Source: Synechococcus sp. SynAce01
GTDB lineage: Bacteria; Cyanobacteriota; Cyanobacteriia; PCC-6307; Cyanobiaceae
Length of the DNA stretch: 64,000 nt
Assembly (NCBI RefSeq): GCF_001885215.1
Contig: NZ_CP018091.1
Coordinates: 2,542,001-2,606,000 of the forward strand
Direction: 5' to 3'
In this document: positions 52,463 through 62,044 of the stretch, piece by piece
Position numbering within the stretch: the first letter of the stretch is position 1
How the letters are laid out: each line of letters begins with the position of its first letter
The notes under the pieces: generated by a model
Told to the model about the DNA's origin: nothing
What the model saw: only the letters and a program-made list of their open reading frames with translations
Databases searched by the model: none
Position numbers and translations under genes: made by a program

Positions 52463-52930
52463 ATGCCCGTTGATCCCCTGTTGCTGACCGTCGGCAAATG
52501 GCTGGGTGCCGCCAGCGGTGTGCTGGCGCTGTTGATGGTCGCGGGATTTGTCTCTGGCTGGGGAATCCGCTTTCGCCTGGTGGGCATCACCAGCTTCACC
52601 GCCCTGTTGTCGCTGTCTTGTCTGGCCTTCGCGATCAGCTACAACCCCCGGGTGCTGGTGGAGGGGGCGGTCACGGCACCGATCGTGTTCGACAACGGCA
52701 CCAACCTGGTGGTAGCCACCGCTGCGGCCGATCTGCCCGCCGAGGCTTTTGCCCCCACGGCCAAACAACTGGCCCTGAACCTGCGCGGCAATGGCCGCTC
52801 CAGCCCCGATGGTCTGGTGCATGTGCGCCTGCGCCGGGTTGAATCCGTGGGCCCGGGTCTCAGCCGGCCGGTGATGTTGGCCGAAGCCACCCGCAACAAC
52901 CGGGGCGAGGTGGCCCTGCTGCTGCCTTGA
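52463..52930 (+). CDS. ycf51: Ycf51 family protein
   Basis: A 155-residue protein matching Ycf51 (DUF2518) of cyanobacteria and red algal plastids. The N-terminus has two membrane segments (GKWLGAASGVLALLMVAGFVSGWGIRFRLVGITSFTALLSLSCLAFAISY) and is followed by an extramembrane domain with LVVATAAADLPAEAF and LNLRGNGRSSPDGLVHVRLRRVE. Function unknown. It is divergent from TamB. The next gene begins inside its stop (TTGA). Confidence 0.85.
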   Translation: MPVDPLLLTVGKWLGAASGVLALLMVAGFVSGWGIRFRLVGITSFTALLSLSCLAFAISYNPRVLVEGAVTAPIVFDNGTNLVVATAAADLPAEAFAPTAKQLALNLRGNGRSSPDGLVHVRLRRVESVGPGLSRPVMLAEATRNNRGEVALLLP

Positions 52931-53331
52931 CGCCAACCGCCATCGGCACACTGCCGCTTCACTTCCAGGCTGAGCAACGCCAGCTTGAACTGGCAGGCCA
53001 TCTTGATTGGCAGTCCCTGGCCCAGCTGAGCGACGCTGAGCTGCGTCGGTTGGCCCGCAATGGCGCCTCAGAGCAGCGGCTGATCAAGCTGCGCGGCCAG
53101 GCCCAGCTGATCGTGGCGATCGGCCTGGCGCCGCCGGATGCGGCCCTGTTGCTCTATGCCGGCATCGCCACTGCCGATGGCCTGGCCCAGGCCTCCCCCC
53201 AACAATTGGTGGTCCAACTCGGCCGGCTGCAACGCTCCTTGACCGGCACCACCCTGCCGATGGTCAGCGCAACGACAGTGCGCCAGTGGATCAGTGCGGC
53301 CCGGCGCAGCACCGGTCGCTCGCCAAACTGA
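52927..53331 (+). CDS. DUF4332 protein (helix-hairpin-helix-like)
   Basis: A 134-residue protein with two helix-hairpin-helix-like repeats (WQSLAQLSDAELRRLARNG...LRGQAQLIVAIGLAPPDAALLLYAGIATADGLAQASPQQLVVQLGRL), the DUF4332 pattern often seen as a stand-alone protein in cyanobacteria. Nucleic-acid or protein binding is possible. The start is taken as TTG 52927, overlapping the ycf51 stop by 4 bp; later starts within the first 20 codons cannot be excluded. Confidence 0.75.
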   Translation: MTPTAIGTLPLHFQAEQRQLELAGHLDWQSLAQLSDAELRRLARNGASEQRLIKLRGQAQLIVAIGLAPPDAALLLYAGIATADGLAQASPQQLVVQLGRLQRSLTGTTLPMVSATTVRQWISAARRSTGRSPN

Positions 53332-53368
53332 CCCGAACCGGGGCCGTAAAGCCTGGGGTACGCCTGAA

Positions 53369-53704
53369 ATGGATGTGTATCCCCTTTGCGGTGGATCGTC
53401 TGTGTTCCTCGATTCTTTCCCTCTGCGATCGCTCCGCCTCGGCCTGGCCGTTGTTCTTGGCCTCGCCACGGCGTTCAGCGGCAGCTCGGCGATCGCGGCC
53501 TCTGCCTTGCTGGAGTCCGTCAAGCAGAATCCACAGGTAGCCAAAAGTCTCTGCGCCGAATTTCGCAAGCTCAACAGCCAGGGGGTGCGTTCCTCCTCCC
53601 CCCAGGCGATCGCCATGGTGGCCCGCCGTCAGGGCATCAGCCCCTCCGACGCTGAAATTGTCATCACCTACGTGGTTGGCCTGCACTGCCCCGACGTTCG
53701 CTGA
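53369..53704 (+). CDS. Small secreted helical protein, unknown
   Basis: A 111-residue protein. A signal peptide (LRLGLAVVLGLATAFSGSSAIAASA) is followed by ALLESVKQNPQVAKSLCAEFRKLNSQGVRSSSPQAIAMVARRQGISPSDAEIVITYVVGLHCP. It has two Cys (SLCAEF, LHCPDV) that could form a disulfide. ATG 53369 is used here; GTG 53399 would remove the untypical first ten residues. It starts 38 bp after the DUF4332 gene and its stop abuts the next gene with no gap. Confidence 0.65.
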   Translation: MDVYPLCGGSSVFLDSFPLRSLRLGLAVVLGLATAFSGSSAIAASALLESVKQNPQVAKSLCAEFRKLNSQGVRSSSPQAIAMVARRQGISPSDAEIVITYVVGLHCPDVR

Positions 53705-53850
53705 GTGCCTCCCCCCCTTTCGGTGGAGTCGTTCGATGCCTGGATGCCCTGCCCCGATGGGGTGAAGCTGGCCACCCGCATCTGGAAGCCGGCCGTGGGC
53801 GGCCTTTGGCCGGTGCTGCTGGTGCGGCAGCCCTACCACCGGGCGATCGC
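53425..53850. repeat. Cluster of HIP1 octamers (GCGATCGC)
   Basis: GCGATCGC occurs at 53425-53432, 53489-53496, 53606-53613 and 53843-53850. Elsewhere I noted it at 4806-4813 and 32377-32384. HIP1 is the highly iterated palindrome of many cyanobacterial genomes and supports the taxonomic reading. Confidence 0.8.
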
Positions 53851-55309
53851 CTCAACGGTGACCAGCGCCCACCCCACCTGGTATGCCAGTCAGGGCTATC
53901 TGGTTGCCGTGCAGGACGTGCGCGGGCGTGGCGACTCGGACGGCAGCTTTGCCGGTTTCGCCCAGGAGGCAGGCGATGGGGCCACCGCCCTGGCCTGGGC
54001 CCGCAGCCTGCCTGGATCCAATGGCCGACTTGGCTGCTATGGCTTCTCCTACCAAGGCCTCACCCAGCTCCTGTGTGACGACCCAACGATCCGGCCCGAT
54101 TGCCTGGTCCCGGCGATGGCTGGCCTCGATGAACGGCTGCACTGGGCCAGCGACGGCGGCGCCCATCGTTGGGCGCTTGGCCTGGCCTGGGCCCTGCAGC
54201 TGACGGCCGAAACCGTGCGCCGCCGCGGTGAGGAGATGGCATGGCAGGCGATCCGCCACAGCCTGCGAAGCGGCGCCTTCCTTGAGGACGGCCTGGCCCT
54301 GCTGGAGCGGCATGACCCAGGCGGCATGGGCTTGGGCTGGTTCCGCCTCGATCCCGGCCATGCTGACGGTTGGACCGTGCATGACCCCTCCGAGACGCTG
54401 TTGCGTCAACCGATGCTGTTGCTCGGGGGCTGGTGGGATGCCCAGCTCGAAGGGATTTTCGATCTGCAGGACCGCAGCCTCCGCGCCGGCGGTGACCCCC
54501 TGCTGCGGATCGGGGACTGGACCCATCTTGATTGGAACGGCGGCCTCGATCGCTTGCAGCTGGCCTTCTTCGACCACCACCTGCGCGATCGGCCGCCGCC
54601 ACACCCGTTGGCCCGTGAGCGGTTTGCCGATCTGACAACCGCCGACTGGGCCCAGCCGTCTGAACCCCTGCATCCAGAGGGTGTGGCGCCCTGGCGCCTG
54701 GGCAGTCAGGGTCTGGCCTGCATCGATGGCGATGAAGGGCGCCTGTTGCGGCCGGGGGAAGGGGGAGCGGGCGGCAACATCTGGCTGGTCCATGACCCTT
54801 GGCGCCCCGTGCCAGGCCGTGGCGGACACCTGGGCCTCGATGCCGGACCTGCCGAGCGCGCCGATCTGGACCGCCGCGGCGATGTGGCCTGCTTCAGCAG
54901 CGGGACTTTTGAAACCGGGCTGACTCTGCAGGGGCGCCCCCGGCTGGAGTTGGAAGTGGCAGCCGACCAGCCCGGTTTCGATCTCTGTGCGGCCCTGTCG
55001 ATCGTGCGCGCGGGCGGTCGCCAGGTGTGGCAGATCAGCACGGCGGTGGCCCGTTTCCCCGGCCCTGAGGCCCAGCGCCGACAACGCCGCGTGCTGGTCT
55101 TCCAGCCGTTGCGGGCCAGCCTTGCCAGCGGCGAGCGCCTGCGGCTGTCCCTGGCTGGTGCCGCCTGGCCCCAGATCGCCGTTATCAGCGGTAATCCGGA
55201 TCAGCTGCCCGGGCCGGTGGGCCCCGCGCACCGGGTGATCACCCTTCAGTTGATGCTCTCCGAGGCGAAGCTGTGGCTGCAGCCGATCGGATCGGCCAAA
55301 CTGGGCTGA
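53705..55309 (+). CDS. CocE/NonD-type alpha/beta hydrolase (X-Pro dipeptidyl-peptidase-like)
   Basis: A 534-residue hydrolase. CPDGVKLATRIWKPA and LVAVQDVRGRGDSDGSF are family motifs. The nucleophile elbow is LGCYGFSYQGLTQL (Ser in GFSYQG). LLLGGWWDAQLEG carries the likely catalytic Asp and LRIGDWTHLDW the His. The C-terminal jelly-roll domain (CFSSGTFETGLTLQGRPRLELEVAAD...) is the cocaine-esterase-like domain. The substrate is unknown: peptides, esters or amides. The start is GTG 53705. Confidence 0.88.
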   Translation: MPPPLSVESFDAWMPCPDGVKLATRIWKPAVGGLWPVLLVRQPYHRAIASTVTSAHPTWYASQGYLVAVQDVRGRGDSDGSFAGFAQEAGDGATALAWARSLPGSNGRLGCYGFSYQGLTQLLCDDPTIRPDCLVPAMAGLDERLHWASDGGAHRWALGLAWALQLTAETVRRRGEEMAWQAIRHSLRSGAFLEDGLALLERHDPGGMGLGWFRLDPGHADGWTVHDPSETLLRQPMLLLGGWWDAQLEGIFDLQDRSLRAGGDPLLRIGDWTHLDWNGGLDRLQLAFFDHHLRDRPPPHPLARERFADLTTADWAQPSEPLHPEGVAPWRLGSQGLACIDGDEGRLLRPGEGGAGGNIWLVHDPWRPVPGRGGHLGLDAGPAERADLDRRGDVACFSSGTFETGLTLQGRPRLELEVAADQPGFDLCAALSIVRAGGRQVWQISTAVARFPGPEAQRRQRRVLVFQPLRASLASGERLRLSLAGAAWPQIAVISGNPDQLPGPVGPAHRVITLQLMLSEAKLWLQPIGSAKLG

Positions 55310-55326
55310 TCGTTCGTCGACCAACT

Positions 55327-56046
55327 GTGACTCTGCGTGCCCCCCTGCTGGCCATGGCGTTGGCTTTTGGTGCTGTGTTCCCGGCTATCCCGGCCAGTGC
55401 GGGCCAGACGGCAGCCCAGGCCCGCAGCTCAGCGGAGACGATCATCCAGGGATTGCGCCGCGAAGACAGCCAGGCGATCTACGACCTGCTCTCACCGGAT
55501 CTGCAACGGTCGACCACGCTGGAGCGCGTGAAGAAACGCCTCAAGCAGCGCGATCCCATTCTCAGTATTCGCATCAAAGAGGTGCTCACCGGCGCCGACG
55601 ACAGCACGGTTGAAGCTGTGCTGGTCACCGCCAAAGGGTCCCAACCGCTGATCCTGGTGCTCGATGAGCAGGGCCGGCTGCTGGGTTGGGAAACGTCTCT
55701 GGAGGACACGCCGATCGAGAAGGTGGCCTCCAATTTCGTGACCGCACTCAGTGAAGGAAAACTGATCGAGGCCCGCGCCCTGCTCTCCAGCTTCATGCAG
55801 ACCGAGATCAGCCCCCAGGATCTGCTCAACCGCTGGAAGGATCTGGAGAAACTCACCGGCAGCTTTCAGCGGATTCGCGGCACGGTGGTGGCCAGTGAAG
55901 GCGGCGAACAGCAACTGGTGCTCGTCACCACCCAGTTCAGCCAACTCACCGACAACCTGTTCGTGATCCTTGATCCCAGTGGTCACATCATCGGCGTTGA
56001 TTTTCCTGAAGAAATCAGGACACCTGGTGTGGCTGCCGGCTCCTGA
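55327..56046 (+). CDS. Exported protein with two DUF3887-like domains
   Basis: A 239-residue protein with a signal peptide (LLAMALAFGAVFPAIPASA). Two repeats of a cone-shaped NTF2-like domain follow (AETIIQGLRREDSQAIYDLLSPDLQRST...IEAVLVTAKGSQPLILVLDEQGRLLGWE and ASNFVTALSEGKLIEARALLSSFMQTEI...LVLVTTQFSQLTDNLFVILDPSGHIIGVDF). This resembles DUF3887-type proteins. Function unknown. GTG 55327 places the start right at the signal peptide. Confidence 0.75.
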   Translation: MTLRAPLLAMALAFGAVFPAIPASAGQTAAQARSSAETIIQGLRREDSQAIYDLLSPDLQRSTTLERVKKRLKQRDPILSIRIKEVLTGADDSTVEAVLVTAKGSQPLILVLDEQGRLLGWETSLEDTPIEKVASNFVTALSEGKLIEARALLSSFMQTEISPQDLLNRWKDLEKLTGSFQRIRGTVVASEGGEQQLVLVTTQFSQLTDNLFVILDPSGHIIGVDFPEEIRTPGVAAGS

Positions 56047-56130
56047 TCACACCAGAACTTCGACTCCAAACCAAAGCGGCTGGAGGGATCTGCTTGCCGT
56101 CTAGGGTTGATTTTCGGATGCCTGCCTTCC

Positions 56131-58440
56131 ATGTTCCCCGCCAGCCTCGACGGGATCGCTGAAGCAGGACAACGGCTGGGGGAGTGCCGGGACGACCATC
56201 CGTTCGCGGTGCTCGGCCCCCAACCCCTGGGCGATGGCTGGGTGGTGAGGGCCTGGATGCCGGAAGCCCAGTCCGTGGCCCTGTTGCTCGACGGCCACAG
56301 CCACGCCACGGCCACGCCCCACCACCCCTGGTTGTTTGAAGCAGAGTTCGACAGCGATCCTGGCTGCACCTACCAGCTGGAGGTAAGTCGGGCAGGCATC
56401 ACCCACATCCAGCACGATCCCTGGGCCTTCCGCCAGGAGTGGTTGGGTGAACTGGATCGCCACCTGTTCGCCGAAGGCAACCACCACCACATCTGGCGGC
56501 GTCTTGGTGCCCACCCCTGCGAGCGCAGTGGTGTGCCCGGGGTTCAGTTCGCCCTCTGGGCACCCAACGCGCGCAGCGTGGCGCTGCTCGGTGATTTCAA
56601 CAACTGGGATGGCCGGCACCATCCGATGCAACAACGGCTGGGCGGCATCTGGGAGCTGTTCATTCCCGGCTTGGCGGTGGGCACCGTCTACAAATACGAA
56701 GTGCGCAGCCCCGAGGGGCACTGCTACCAGAAAGCCGACCCCTATGGTTTTCAGCATGAAATACGGCCCCAGACGGGCTCGGTGGTGTCCCAGCTGGGCA
56801 ATTTCCGCTGGAGCGATCAGGCCTGGGTTGAACAGCGGGACAGCCGTGATCCACTCGATCAACCGATCAGCGTCTATGAACTGCACTTAGGCAGCTGGAT
56901 GCATGGCTCCATCGACGAGCCTTTCCTGGAGGCCGATGGCACGCCGAGGCAACCGGTGGCCGCCGCCGATCTCAAGCCCGGTGCTCGCCTGCTCACCTAC
57001 GCCGAGCTGGCCGATCGGCTGATTCCCTACGTGGTGGCACGCGGCTTCACCCACATTGAGCTGCTGCCGATCGCCGAGCATCCCTTTGATGGCTCCTGGG
57101 GCTATCAGGTGGCCGGCTTTTATGCCCCCACCAGCCGCTTCGGCAGCCCCGACGAATTCCGGGCCTTCGTGAACCGCTGCCATGCGGTGGGCCTTGGCCT
57201 GTTGCTCGACTGGGTTCCAGGCCATTTCCCCAAGGACAGCCATGGCCTGGCCTTCTTCGATGGCTGCCATCTCTATGAGCATGCCGATCCCCGCATCGGT
57301 GAGCACAAGGAATGGGGCACCTTGATTTTCAATTACAGCCGCAATGAGGTCCGCAACTTCCTTGTGGCCAATTTGATCTACTGGTTTGAGGAGTTTCATA
57401 TCGATGGCATCCGGGTGGATGCGGTGGCCTCGATGCTCTATCGGGATTACCTCAGGCCCGATGGCGAGTGGCTGGCCAATGACGAGGGCGGCCGCGAGAA
57501 TCTCGAAGCCGTGACCTTTCTGCAGCAGGCCAACACCGTGCTGTTTCAGCACTTCCCCGGAGCGTTGTCGATCGCCGAAGAATCCACCACCTGGCCGATG
57601 GTGACCCAGCCCACCCACCTGGGCGGCCTGGGATTCAACCTGAAGTGGAACATGGGCTGGATGCACGACATGCTCGATTATTTCGAGCTTGATCCGTGGA
57701 TGCGTCAGTTCCACCAGAACAACATCAGTTTCTCGATCTGGTATCACTACACCGAGAACTTCATGCTGGCCCTCAGCCACGATGAAGTGGTGCATGGCAA
57801 GAGCAATTTGCTCAACAAGATGCCCGGCGATGACTGGCAGAAGTTCGCCAATGTGCGCGCCCTGCTGGCCTTCATGTGGACCCATCCCGGCAAGAAAACC
57901 ATCTTCATGGGCATGGAGTTCGGTCAGCGGGCCGAATGGAATGTCTGGGGGGATCTTGAATGGAATCTGCTCCAGTTCGATCCCCATCAGGGCCTGTTGA
58001 ACCTGGTCGATGACCTCAACAGCTTCTACCGGGCCGAGCCGGCCCTCTGGCGCGACGACTTTGTTCAGTTCGGCTTCCAGTGGATTGACTGCAGCGACAG
58101 CCGCCATTCGGTGATCAGCTTCATGCGCCGGGTGAGCGGCGACGACAGCTGGTTGGTGGTGGTGGCCAACTTCCTGCCTCAGGCGCACGACCATTACCGC
58201 ATCGGTGTTCCGCTGGAGGGCTTCTATGCCGAAGTGTTCAACACCGACGGCAGCCGATACGGCGGCAGCAACCTCGGCAATCTCGGTGGCAAGTTCAGCG
58301 ACGCCGCCGCCATGCACGGCTACAGCCATTCGCTCGATCTCTGTCTGCCGCCGCTGAGTGTGCTGGTGTTCCGCAGGGATGCGGAGCGCAGCGAGGTCCT
58401 GTGTGACGAAGCCGCTGATGGCGGTCTACTGGTCGGGTAG
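56131..58440 (+). CDS. glgB: 1,4-alpha-glucan branching enzyme
   Basis: A 769-residue GH13/CBM48 enzyme that introduces alpha-1,6 branches in glycogen. Two N-terminal CBM48-like modules include [27 protein letters not shown]. The catalytic barrel has [38 protein letters not shown] (catalytic Asp), [12 protein letters not shown] (catalytic Glu) and [15 protein letters not shown]. The C-terminal all-beta domain ends near [13 protein letters not shown] 56131 gives [16 protein letters not shown]; an upstream TTG at 56107 is less likely. It works with glgA (21938). Confidence 0.97.
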   Translation: MFPASLDGIAEAGQRLGECRDDHPFAVLGPQPLGDGWVVRAWMPEAQSVALLLDGHSHATATPHHPWLFEAEFDSDPGCTYQLEVSRAGITHIQHDPWAFRQEWLGELDRHLFAEGNHHHIWRRLGAHPCERSGVPGVQFALWAPNARSVALLGDFNNWDGRHHPMQQRLGGIWELFIPGLAVGTVYKYEVRSPEGHCYQKADPYGFQHEIRPQTGSVVSQLGNFRWSDQAWVEQRDSRDPLDQPISVYELHLGSWMHGSIDEPFLEADGTPRQPVAAADLKPGARLLTYAELADRLIPYVVARGFTHIELLPIAEHPFDGSWGYQVAGFYAPTSRFGSPDEFRAFVNRCHAVGLGLLLDWVPGHFPKDSHGLAFFDGCHLYEHADPRIGEHKEWGTLIFNYSRNEVRNFLVANLIYWFEEFHIDGIRVDAVASMLYRDYLRPDGEWLANDEGGRENLEAVTFLQQANTVLFQHFPGALSIAEESTTWPMVTQPTHLGGLGFNLKWNMGWMHDMLDYFELDPWMRQFHQNNISFSIWYHYTENFMLALSHDEVVHGKSNLLNKMPGDDWQKFANVRALLAFMWTHPGKKTIFMGMEFGQRAEWNVWGDLEWNLLQFDPHQGLLNLVDDLNSFYRAEPALWRDDFVQFGFQWIDCSDSRHSVISFMRRVSGDDSWLVVVANFLPQAHDHYRIGVPLEGFYAEVFNTDGSRYGGSNLGNLGGKFSDAAAMHGYSHSLDLCLPPLSVLVFRRDAERSEVLCDEAADGGLLVG

Positions 58441-58484
58441 GTTCGCCCCTGGCTTCGCTTCTGACCCCGCCTCCGATATCCCCC

Positions 58485-59543
58485 ATGGCCGAACCCCTTC
58501 CCCTGTTGCTGCGCGCCGCCCGAGGTGAGCAGGTGGAGAGGCCGCCAGTGTGGATGATGCGCCAGGCCGGCCGTTATATGAAGGTGTATCGCGAGCTGCG
58601 TGATCGCCACCCCGGCTTCCGCGAGCGCTCTGAAAACGCCGATCTCTCCTACGAGATCTCGATGCAACCGTTCCGGGCTTTTGCGCCCGATGGGGTGATC
58701 CTTTTCTCCGACATCCTCACGCCCCTGCCGGGCCTCGGCATTGACTTCGACATCGTTGAAAGCAAGGGGCCGATCATCGATCCGCCGATCCGCAGCCGGG
58801 CCCAGGTGGAGGCCCTGCGGGCGCTGAACCCGGCCGAGGCACTGCCGTTCGTGGGTGAGGTGTTCGGGCGGCTGCGCCAGAGCGTGGGGCATCAGGCGGC
58901 CGTGCTCGGCTTCGTCGGAGCCCCCTGGACCCTGGCCGCCTATGCGGTGGAAGGCAAAAGCAGCAAGAATTATGCGGTGATCAAGGCGATGGCTTTCCAG
59001 GAGCCTGCCCTGCTGCACCAGTTGCTGGGCCATCTGGCCGATGCGATCGCCACCTATGTGCGCTACCAGATCGACAGCGGCGCCCAGGTGGTGCAACTGT
59101 TCGACTCCTGGGCAGGCCAGCTCAGCCCCCTCGATTACGACGTCTTCGCCGCCCCCTACCAGAAACGGGTGGTGGATCAGGTGAAGGCCACCCACCCCGA
59201 CACCCCCCTGATTCTCTATATCTCTGGCAGTGCCGGGGTGCTGGAGCGCATGGCTAACACCGGGGTCGATTTCATCTCGTTGGATTGGACCGTGGATATG
59301 GCCGATGGCCTTGCCCGCCTGCCGGAACATCTCGGTGTGCAGGGCAATGTGGATCCGGGGCTGTTGTTTGGCACCCCCGAGGCGATCCGGGCCCGGGTGG
59401 TCGACACGGTGCTCAAGGCCAGGGGCCGGCGCCACATCCTCAACCTCGGCCACGGCATCCTGCCGGGCACCCCGGAAGAGAATGCCCGGGTGTTCTTTGA
59501 AGCCGGCAAAACGGTGAATGAATTGATCGGAGCCGCTGGTTGA
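58485..59543 (+). CDS. hemE: Uroporphyrinogen decarboxylase
   Basis: A 352-residue enzyme of haem and chlorophyll synthesis that converts uroporphyrinogen III to coproporphyrinogen III. The N-terminal signature is [20 protein letters not shown], followed by [41 protein letters not shown] and [22 protein letters not shown]. All expected sites are present. It overlaps the epimerase gene by 4 bp and is likely co-transcribed with it. Confidence 0.98.
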   Translation: MAEPLPLLLRAARGEQVERPPVWMMRQAGRYMKVYRELRDRHPGFRERSENADLSYEISMQPFRAFAPDGVILFSDILTPLPGLGIDFDIVESKGPIIDPPIRSRAQVEALRALNPAEALPFVGEVFGRLRQSVGHQAAVLGFVGAPWTLAAYAVEGKSSKNYAVIKAMAFQEPALLHQLLGHLADAIATYVRYQIDSGAQVVQLFDSWAGQLSPLDYDVFAAPYQKRVVDQVKATHPDTPLILYISGSAGVLERMANTGVDFISLDWTVDMADGLARLPEHLGVQGNVDPGLLFGTPEAIRARVVDTVLKARGRRHILNLGHGILPGTPEENARVFFEAGKTVNELIGAAG

Positions 59544-60532
59544 GCGCTCCGGCCAAGGTTCTGATCACCGGCGCCAGTGGCTGCGTCGGTCAGGCGATCG
59601 CCCAGCAGTTGTACCGCGAATCCGATGTGGAGCTGCTGCTGTGGCTGCGCGACCCTGCCAAGCTCACCGCCGTTCCTCGCCACGATCCCCGCATCACCCT
59701 GCTGGTGGGTGATCTGCGCGACCAGGAGCCCCACGCCGCCGCGATTGCCTCGGCCCAGCGGCTGATCCACACGGCCACGGCCTGGGGTGATCCCGAGCGT
59801 GCCCATCAGGTGAACGTGGTGGCCGTCAAGGAGTTGCTGGGGCGCACCGACCCGGCCAGGTTGGAGCAGGTGATCTACTTCTCCACCGCCAGCATCCTCG
59901 ACCGCGATCTCAACCTGCTGCCGGAAGCGGCGGCCTACGGCACCGAATACATCCAGACCAAGGCCCTCTGCCTGCAGCAGCTCGAGACCCATCCCCTCGC
60001 TGAGCGGATCGTGGCGGTGTTTCCAACACTCGTGTTCGGTGGATCGGTGCAACCGGGCAGCAGCCTGCCCACCAGCTACCTCACCGCCGGGCTCAACGAG
60101 GTGGTGCGCTGGTTGTGGCTGGCCCGCTGGCTGCGGGCTGAGGCCAGCTTCCACTTCATCCACGCCGAAGACATCGCCCGGGTCTGCGTGAATCTGACCC
60201 TGCAGCCCCACCAACCCAACCCGGAGCCGGGGCAGGGGCCGCTGCGGCGCCTGGTGCTCGGCCAGCCGGCGGTCAGCGTGGACGACACCGTCAGTCGCCT
60301 CTGCCGCTGGCGCGGGATGTCCCGCCCCCCGTTTGGCCTGCAGCTCAGCGGCTGGTTGATCGAAGCCCTGATCAAGGTGCTGCCGATCGAGGTGAACGCC
60401 TGGGATCGCTTCAGCATCCGCCAGCGCCACTTCGTGCATGAGCCGATCAGCCCACCGGAGCGCTTCGGGCTTGTCAGCCTGGCTCCCAGCTTGGAGCTGG
60501 CCTTTGAGACCGCAGGGCTGGCCCGTCAGTAA
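59540..60532 (+). CDS. NAD(P)-dependent epimerase/dehydratase (extended SDR)
   Basis: A 330-residue protein with the N-terminal Rossmann glycine motif [18 protein letters not shown], then [26 protein letters not shown] and [12 protein letters not shown] (YxxxK). The Tyr and Lys of the extended SDR catalytic set are spaced correctly. The substrate is unknown. Picocyanobacterial homologues lie next to hemE. The start is TTG 59540 overlapping the hemE stop. petE follows 74 bp later. Confidence 0.82.
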   Translation: MSAPAKVLITGASGCVGQAIAQQLYRESDVELLLWLRDPAKLTAVPRHDPRITLLVGDLRDQEPHAAAIASAQRLIHTATAWGDPERAHQVNVVAVKELLGRTDPARLEQVIYFSTASILDRDLNLLPEAAAYGTEYIQTKALCLQQLETHPLAERIVAVFPTLVFGGSVQPGSSLPTSYLTAGLNEVVRWLWLARWLRAEASFHFIHAEDIARVCVNLTLQPHQPNPEPGQGPLRRLVLGQPAVSVDDTVSRLCRWRGMSRPPFGLQLSGWLIEALIKVLPIEVNAWDRFSIRQRHFVHEPISPPERFGLVSLAPSLELAFETAGLARQ

Positions 60533-60606
60533 GCCACCTTCACCCTGAAACCATGGCCCTGAAGGGGTGTTCATTTCCTAGTATTGGCAAACCTCTTGGA
60601 TTTGCC

Positions 60607-60966
60607 ATGCGCTCCCGCCTGTTTGCGTCCCTGTTCGCCTTCTGTTTTGCCCTGATCAGCGGTCTGTTGCTGGCCCTGCCCGCCGATGCCGCCACCGTGG
60701 AAGTGAAGTTGGGCACAGACTCGGGCATGCTCGCTTTTGAGCCCAGCAGCCTGACCATCGCCAAAGGCGACACCGTCCGCTTTGTCAACAACAAGCTGGC
60801 CCCCCATAACGCCGTGTTCGACGGCCACGAAGAGCTGAGCCACTCGGCCTTGGCCTTCAACCCGGGCGAATCCTGGGAAGAAACCTTCAGTGAAGTGGGC
60901 ACCTTCAACTACTGGTGCGAACCCCACCGGGGTGCCGGCATGGTGGGCAAGGTGATTGTGGAGTGA
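60607..60966 (+). CDS. petE: Plastocyanin
   Basis: A 119-residue preprotein. The signal peptide is [24 protein letters not shown], followed by the mature cupredoxin ([22 protein letters not shown]). Copper ligands are His in APHNAVF and Cys, His and Met in [13 protein letters not shown]. It carries electrons from cytochrome b6f to photosystem I in the lumen. The upstream 74 bp must hold its promoter. A strong terminator follows, and petJ, its functional alternative, is the next gene. Confidence 0.98.
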   Translation: MRSRLFASLFAFCFALISGLLLALPADAATVEVKLGTDSGMLAFEPSSLTIAKGDTVRFVNNKLAPHNAVFDGHEELSHSALAFNPGESWEETFSEVGTFNYWCEPHRGAGMVGKVIVE

Positions 60967-61040
60967 AGCGGGTCTCTGCCTTCTTGATCAGCCTCGAAGC
61001 TGAGCAGCGAAGCCGGTGATCACAGGATTGTTTCGATCGT

Positions 61041-61082
61041 GGCCGGCAGGCTGGCTTAGGGCCCAACTGCCGGCCTATTTTT
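61041..61082 (+). terminator. Rho-independent terminator after petE
   Basis: GGCCGGCAG (61041-61049) pairs with CTGCCGGCC (61067-61075), with a 17-base loop, and is followed by TATTTTT. It separates petE from petJ, whose ATG is about 23 bases further on, so the petJ promoter must overlap this region. Confidence 0.85.
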
Positions 61083-61104
61083 GTATCGTTGCCCGGATTT
61101 TTCC

Positions 61105-61446
61105 ATGCGTCGCCTGATCAGCTTTTTCGCTCTCTGTCTTGCCCTCCTCTTCGGTGCAGCCCCAAGCTTTGCTGCGGATAGCGCCCATGGTGGCCAGCTC
61201 TTCTCCGCCAATTGCGCGGCCTGCCACATGGGAGGCGGCAATGTGGTGAATGCCGAGCGCACCTTGAAGCAGGGAGCTCTGGAGGCTTACCTGGCTGATT
61301 ACAGCACTGATCATGAGGCAGCCATCGCCGCCCAGGTCACCAAGGGCAAGAACGCCATGCCCGCCTTCCTCGGTCGGCTTACCGAAGCCGACATTGCCGA
61401 TGTCTCGGCCTATGTCGAAGAAATGGCGGCCAAGGGCTGGACCTGA
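61105..61446 (+). CDS. petJ: Cytochrome c6
   Basis: A 113-residue preprotein with a signal peptide (LISFFALCLALLFGAAPSFA), then a class I c-type cytochrome. The haem motif is CAACH in NCAACHMGGGN. The sixth ligand is Met in NAMPAFLGRL, and the C-terminus DIADVSAYVEEMAAKGW is typical. It can replace plastocyanin as donor to photosystem I. ATG 61105 follows the petE terminator closely. Confidence 0.97.
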   Translation: MRRLISFFALCLALLFGAAPSFAADSAHGGQLFSANCAACHMGGGNVVNAERTLKQGALEAYLADYSTDHEAAIAAQVTKGKNAMPAFLGRLTEADIADVSAYVEEMAAKGWT

Positions 61447-61484
61447 TCTGTTTCGATCTGAACTGATTGGATCCTCGAAATCAC

Positions 61485-61507
61485 GCCCGCCTTTGGCGGG
61501 CTTTTTT
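61485..61507 (+). terminator. Rho-independent terminator after petJ
   Basis: GCCCGCC (61485-61491) pairs with GGCGGGC (61495-61501) around a TTT loop and is followed by six T (61502-61507). It lies about 40 bp past the petJ stop. Confidence 0.95.
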
Positions 61508-61527
61508 GTGCCGCTGAGCCAGCCAGC

Positions 61528-61734
61528 TCACGCTTGCTGGCGGTGGAGGGCGAGCACCTCAAGGTAGAGATCTTCGGGGATCTCGCGGATGTCGTACTCA
61601 CTGGGGAGCACGCCATGGGCATGGCGGTGAACCACCAGCCAGCAGTTCCTTTCGGCATCCCTGCTGCTGGACTCGAAGCTGCGTGACTCCGCCACCAGCC
61701 GGGCCAACAGGTCCCCGTGACTCTCGCTCTCCAT
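61528..61734 (-). CDS. Small orphan protein (68 aa)
   Basis: The protein begins MESESHGDLLARLVAESRSFESSSRDAERNCWLVVHRHAHGVLPSEYDIREIPEDLYLEVLALHRQQA in substance: an acidic, soluble, helical product with one Cys and an H-R-H-A-H cluster. An AAGGA ribosome-binding sequence precedes ATG 61734. It resembles small picocyanobacterial hypotheticals, with no known function. It ends just behind the petJ terminator. Confidence 0.6.
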   Translation of the reverse strand: MESESHGDLLARLVAESRSFESSSRDAERNCWLVVHRHAHGVLPSEYDIREIPEDLYLEVLALHRQQA

Positions 61735-61765
61735 CCTTGAATGTCCGTAGATCGACGCGCCCATC

Positions 61766-62026
61766 ATGATCATTCGCGCCCTGTTGCTGCTTCTGCCCTT
61801 GGTCGCCGCCACCACCCCCTCCCCCCAGGCTCAGACCTTCTCTGCTGATGGCTGTCCCCTGCTGGTACCCCGGCAGGATGCGGTTTTCCAACCAAAGCGG
61901 CTGCTCCCTGCCCAGGTTGCCCGCAAGAATGCCGGCGGGTGTCTGTCGCCTTCGGATGCCATCTACGGCGCCGATGGCTGCCCGCGTCAATTGTGTCCCC
62001 CACAGACCCGTGGCATTGAGCTCTGA
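61766..62026 (+). CDS. Small secreted cysteine-rich protein (86 aa)
   Basis: The signal peptide (IIRALLLLLPLVAATTPSPQAQT) is followed by about 60 residues with four Cys (DGCPLLVP, GGCLSPSD, DGCPRQLCPP). The repeated element GADGCP/ADGCP and Cys spacing suggest two disulfides. I know no family function. It is divergent from the 68-residue gene, with 31 bp between the starts. Confidence 0.6.
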   Translation: MIIRALLLLLPLVAATTPSPQAQTFSADGCPLLVPRQDAVFQPKRLLPAQVARKNAGGCLSPSDAIYGADGCPRQLCPPQTRGIEL

Positions 62027-62044
62027 TGGAAGGGTGGCAAGGGT

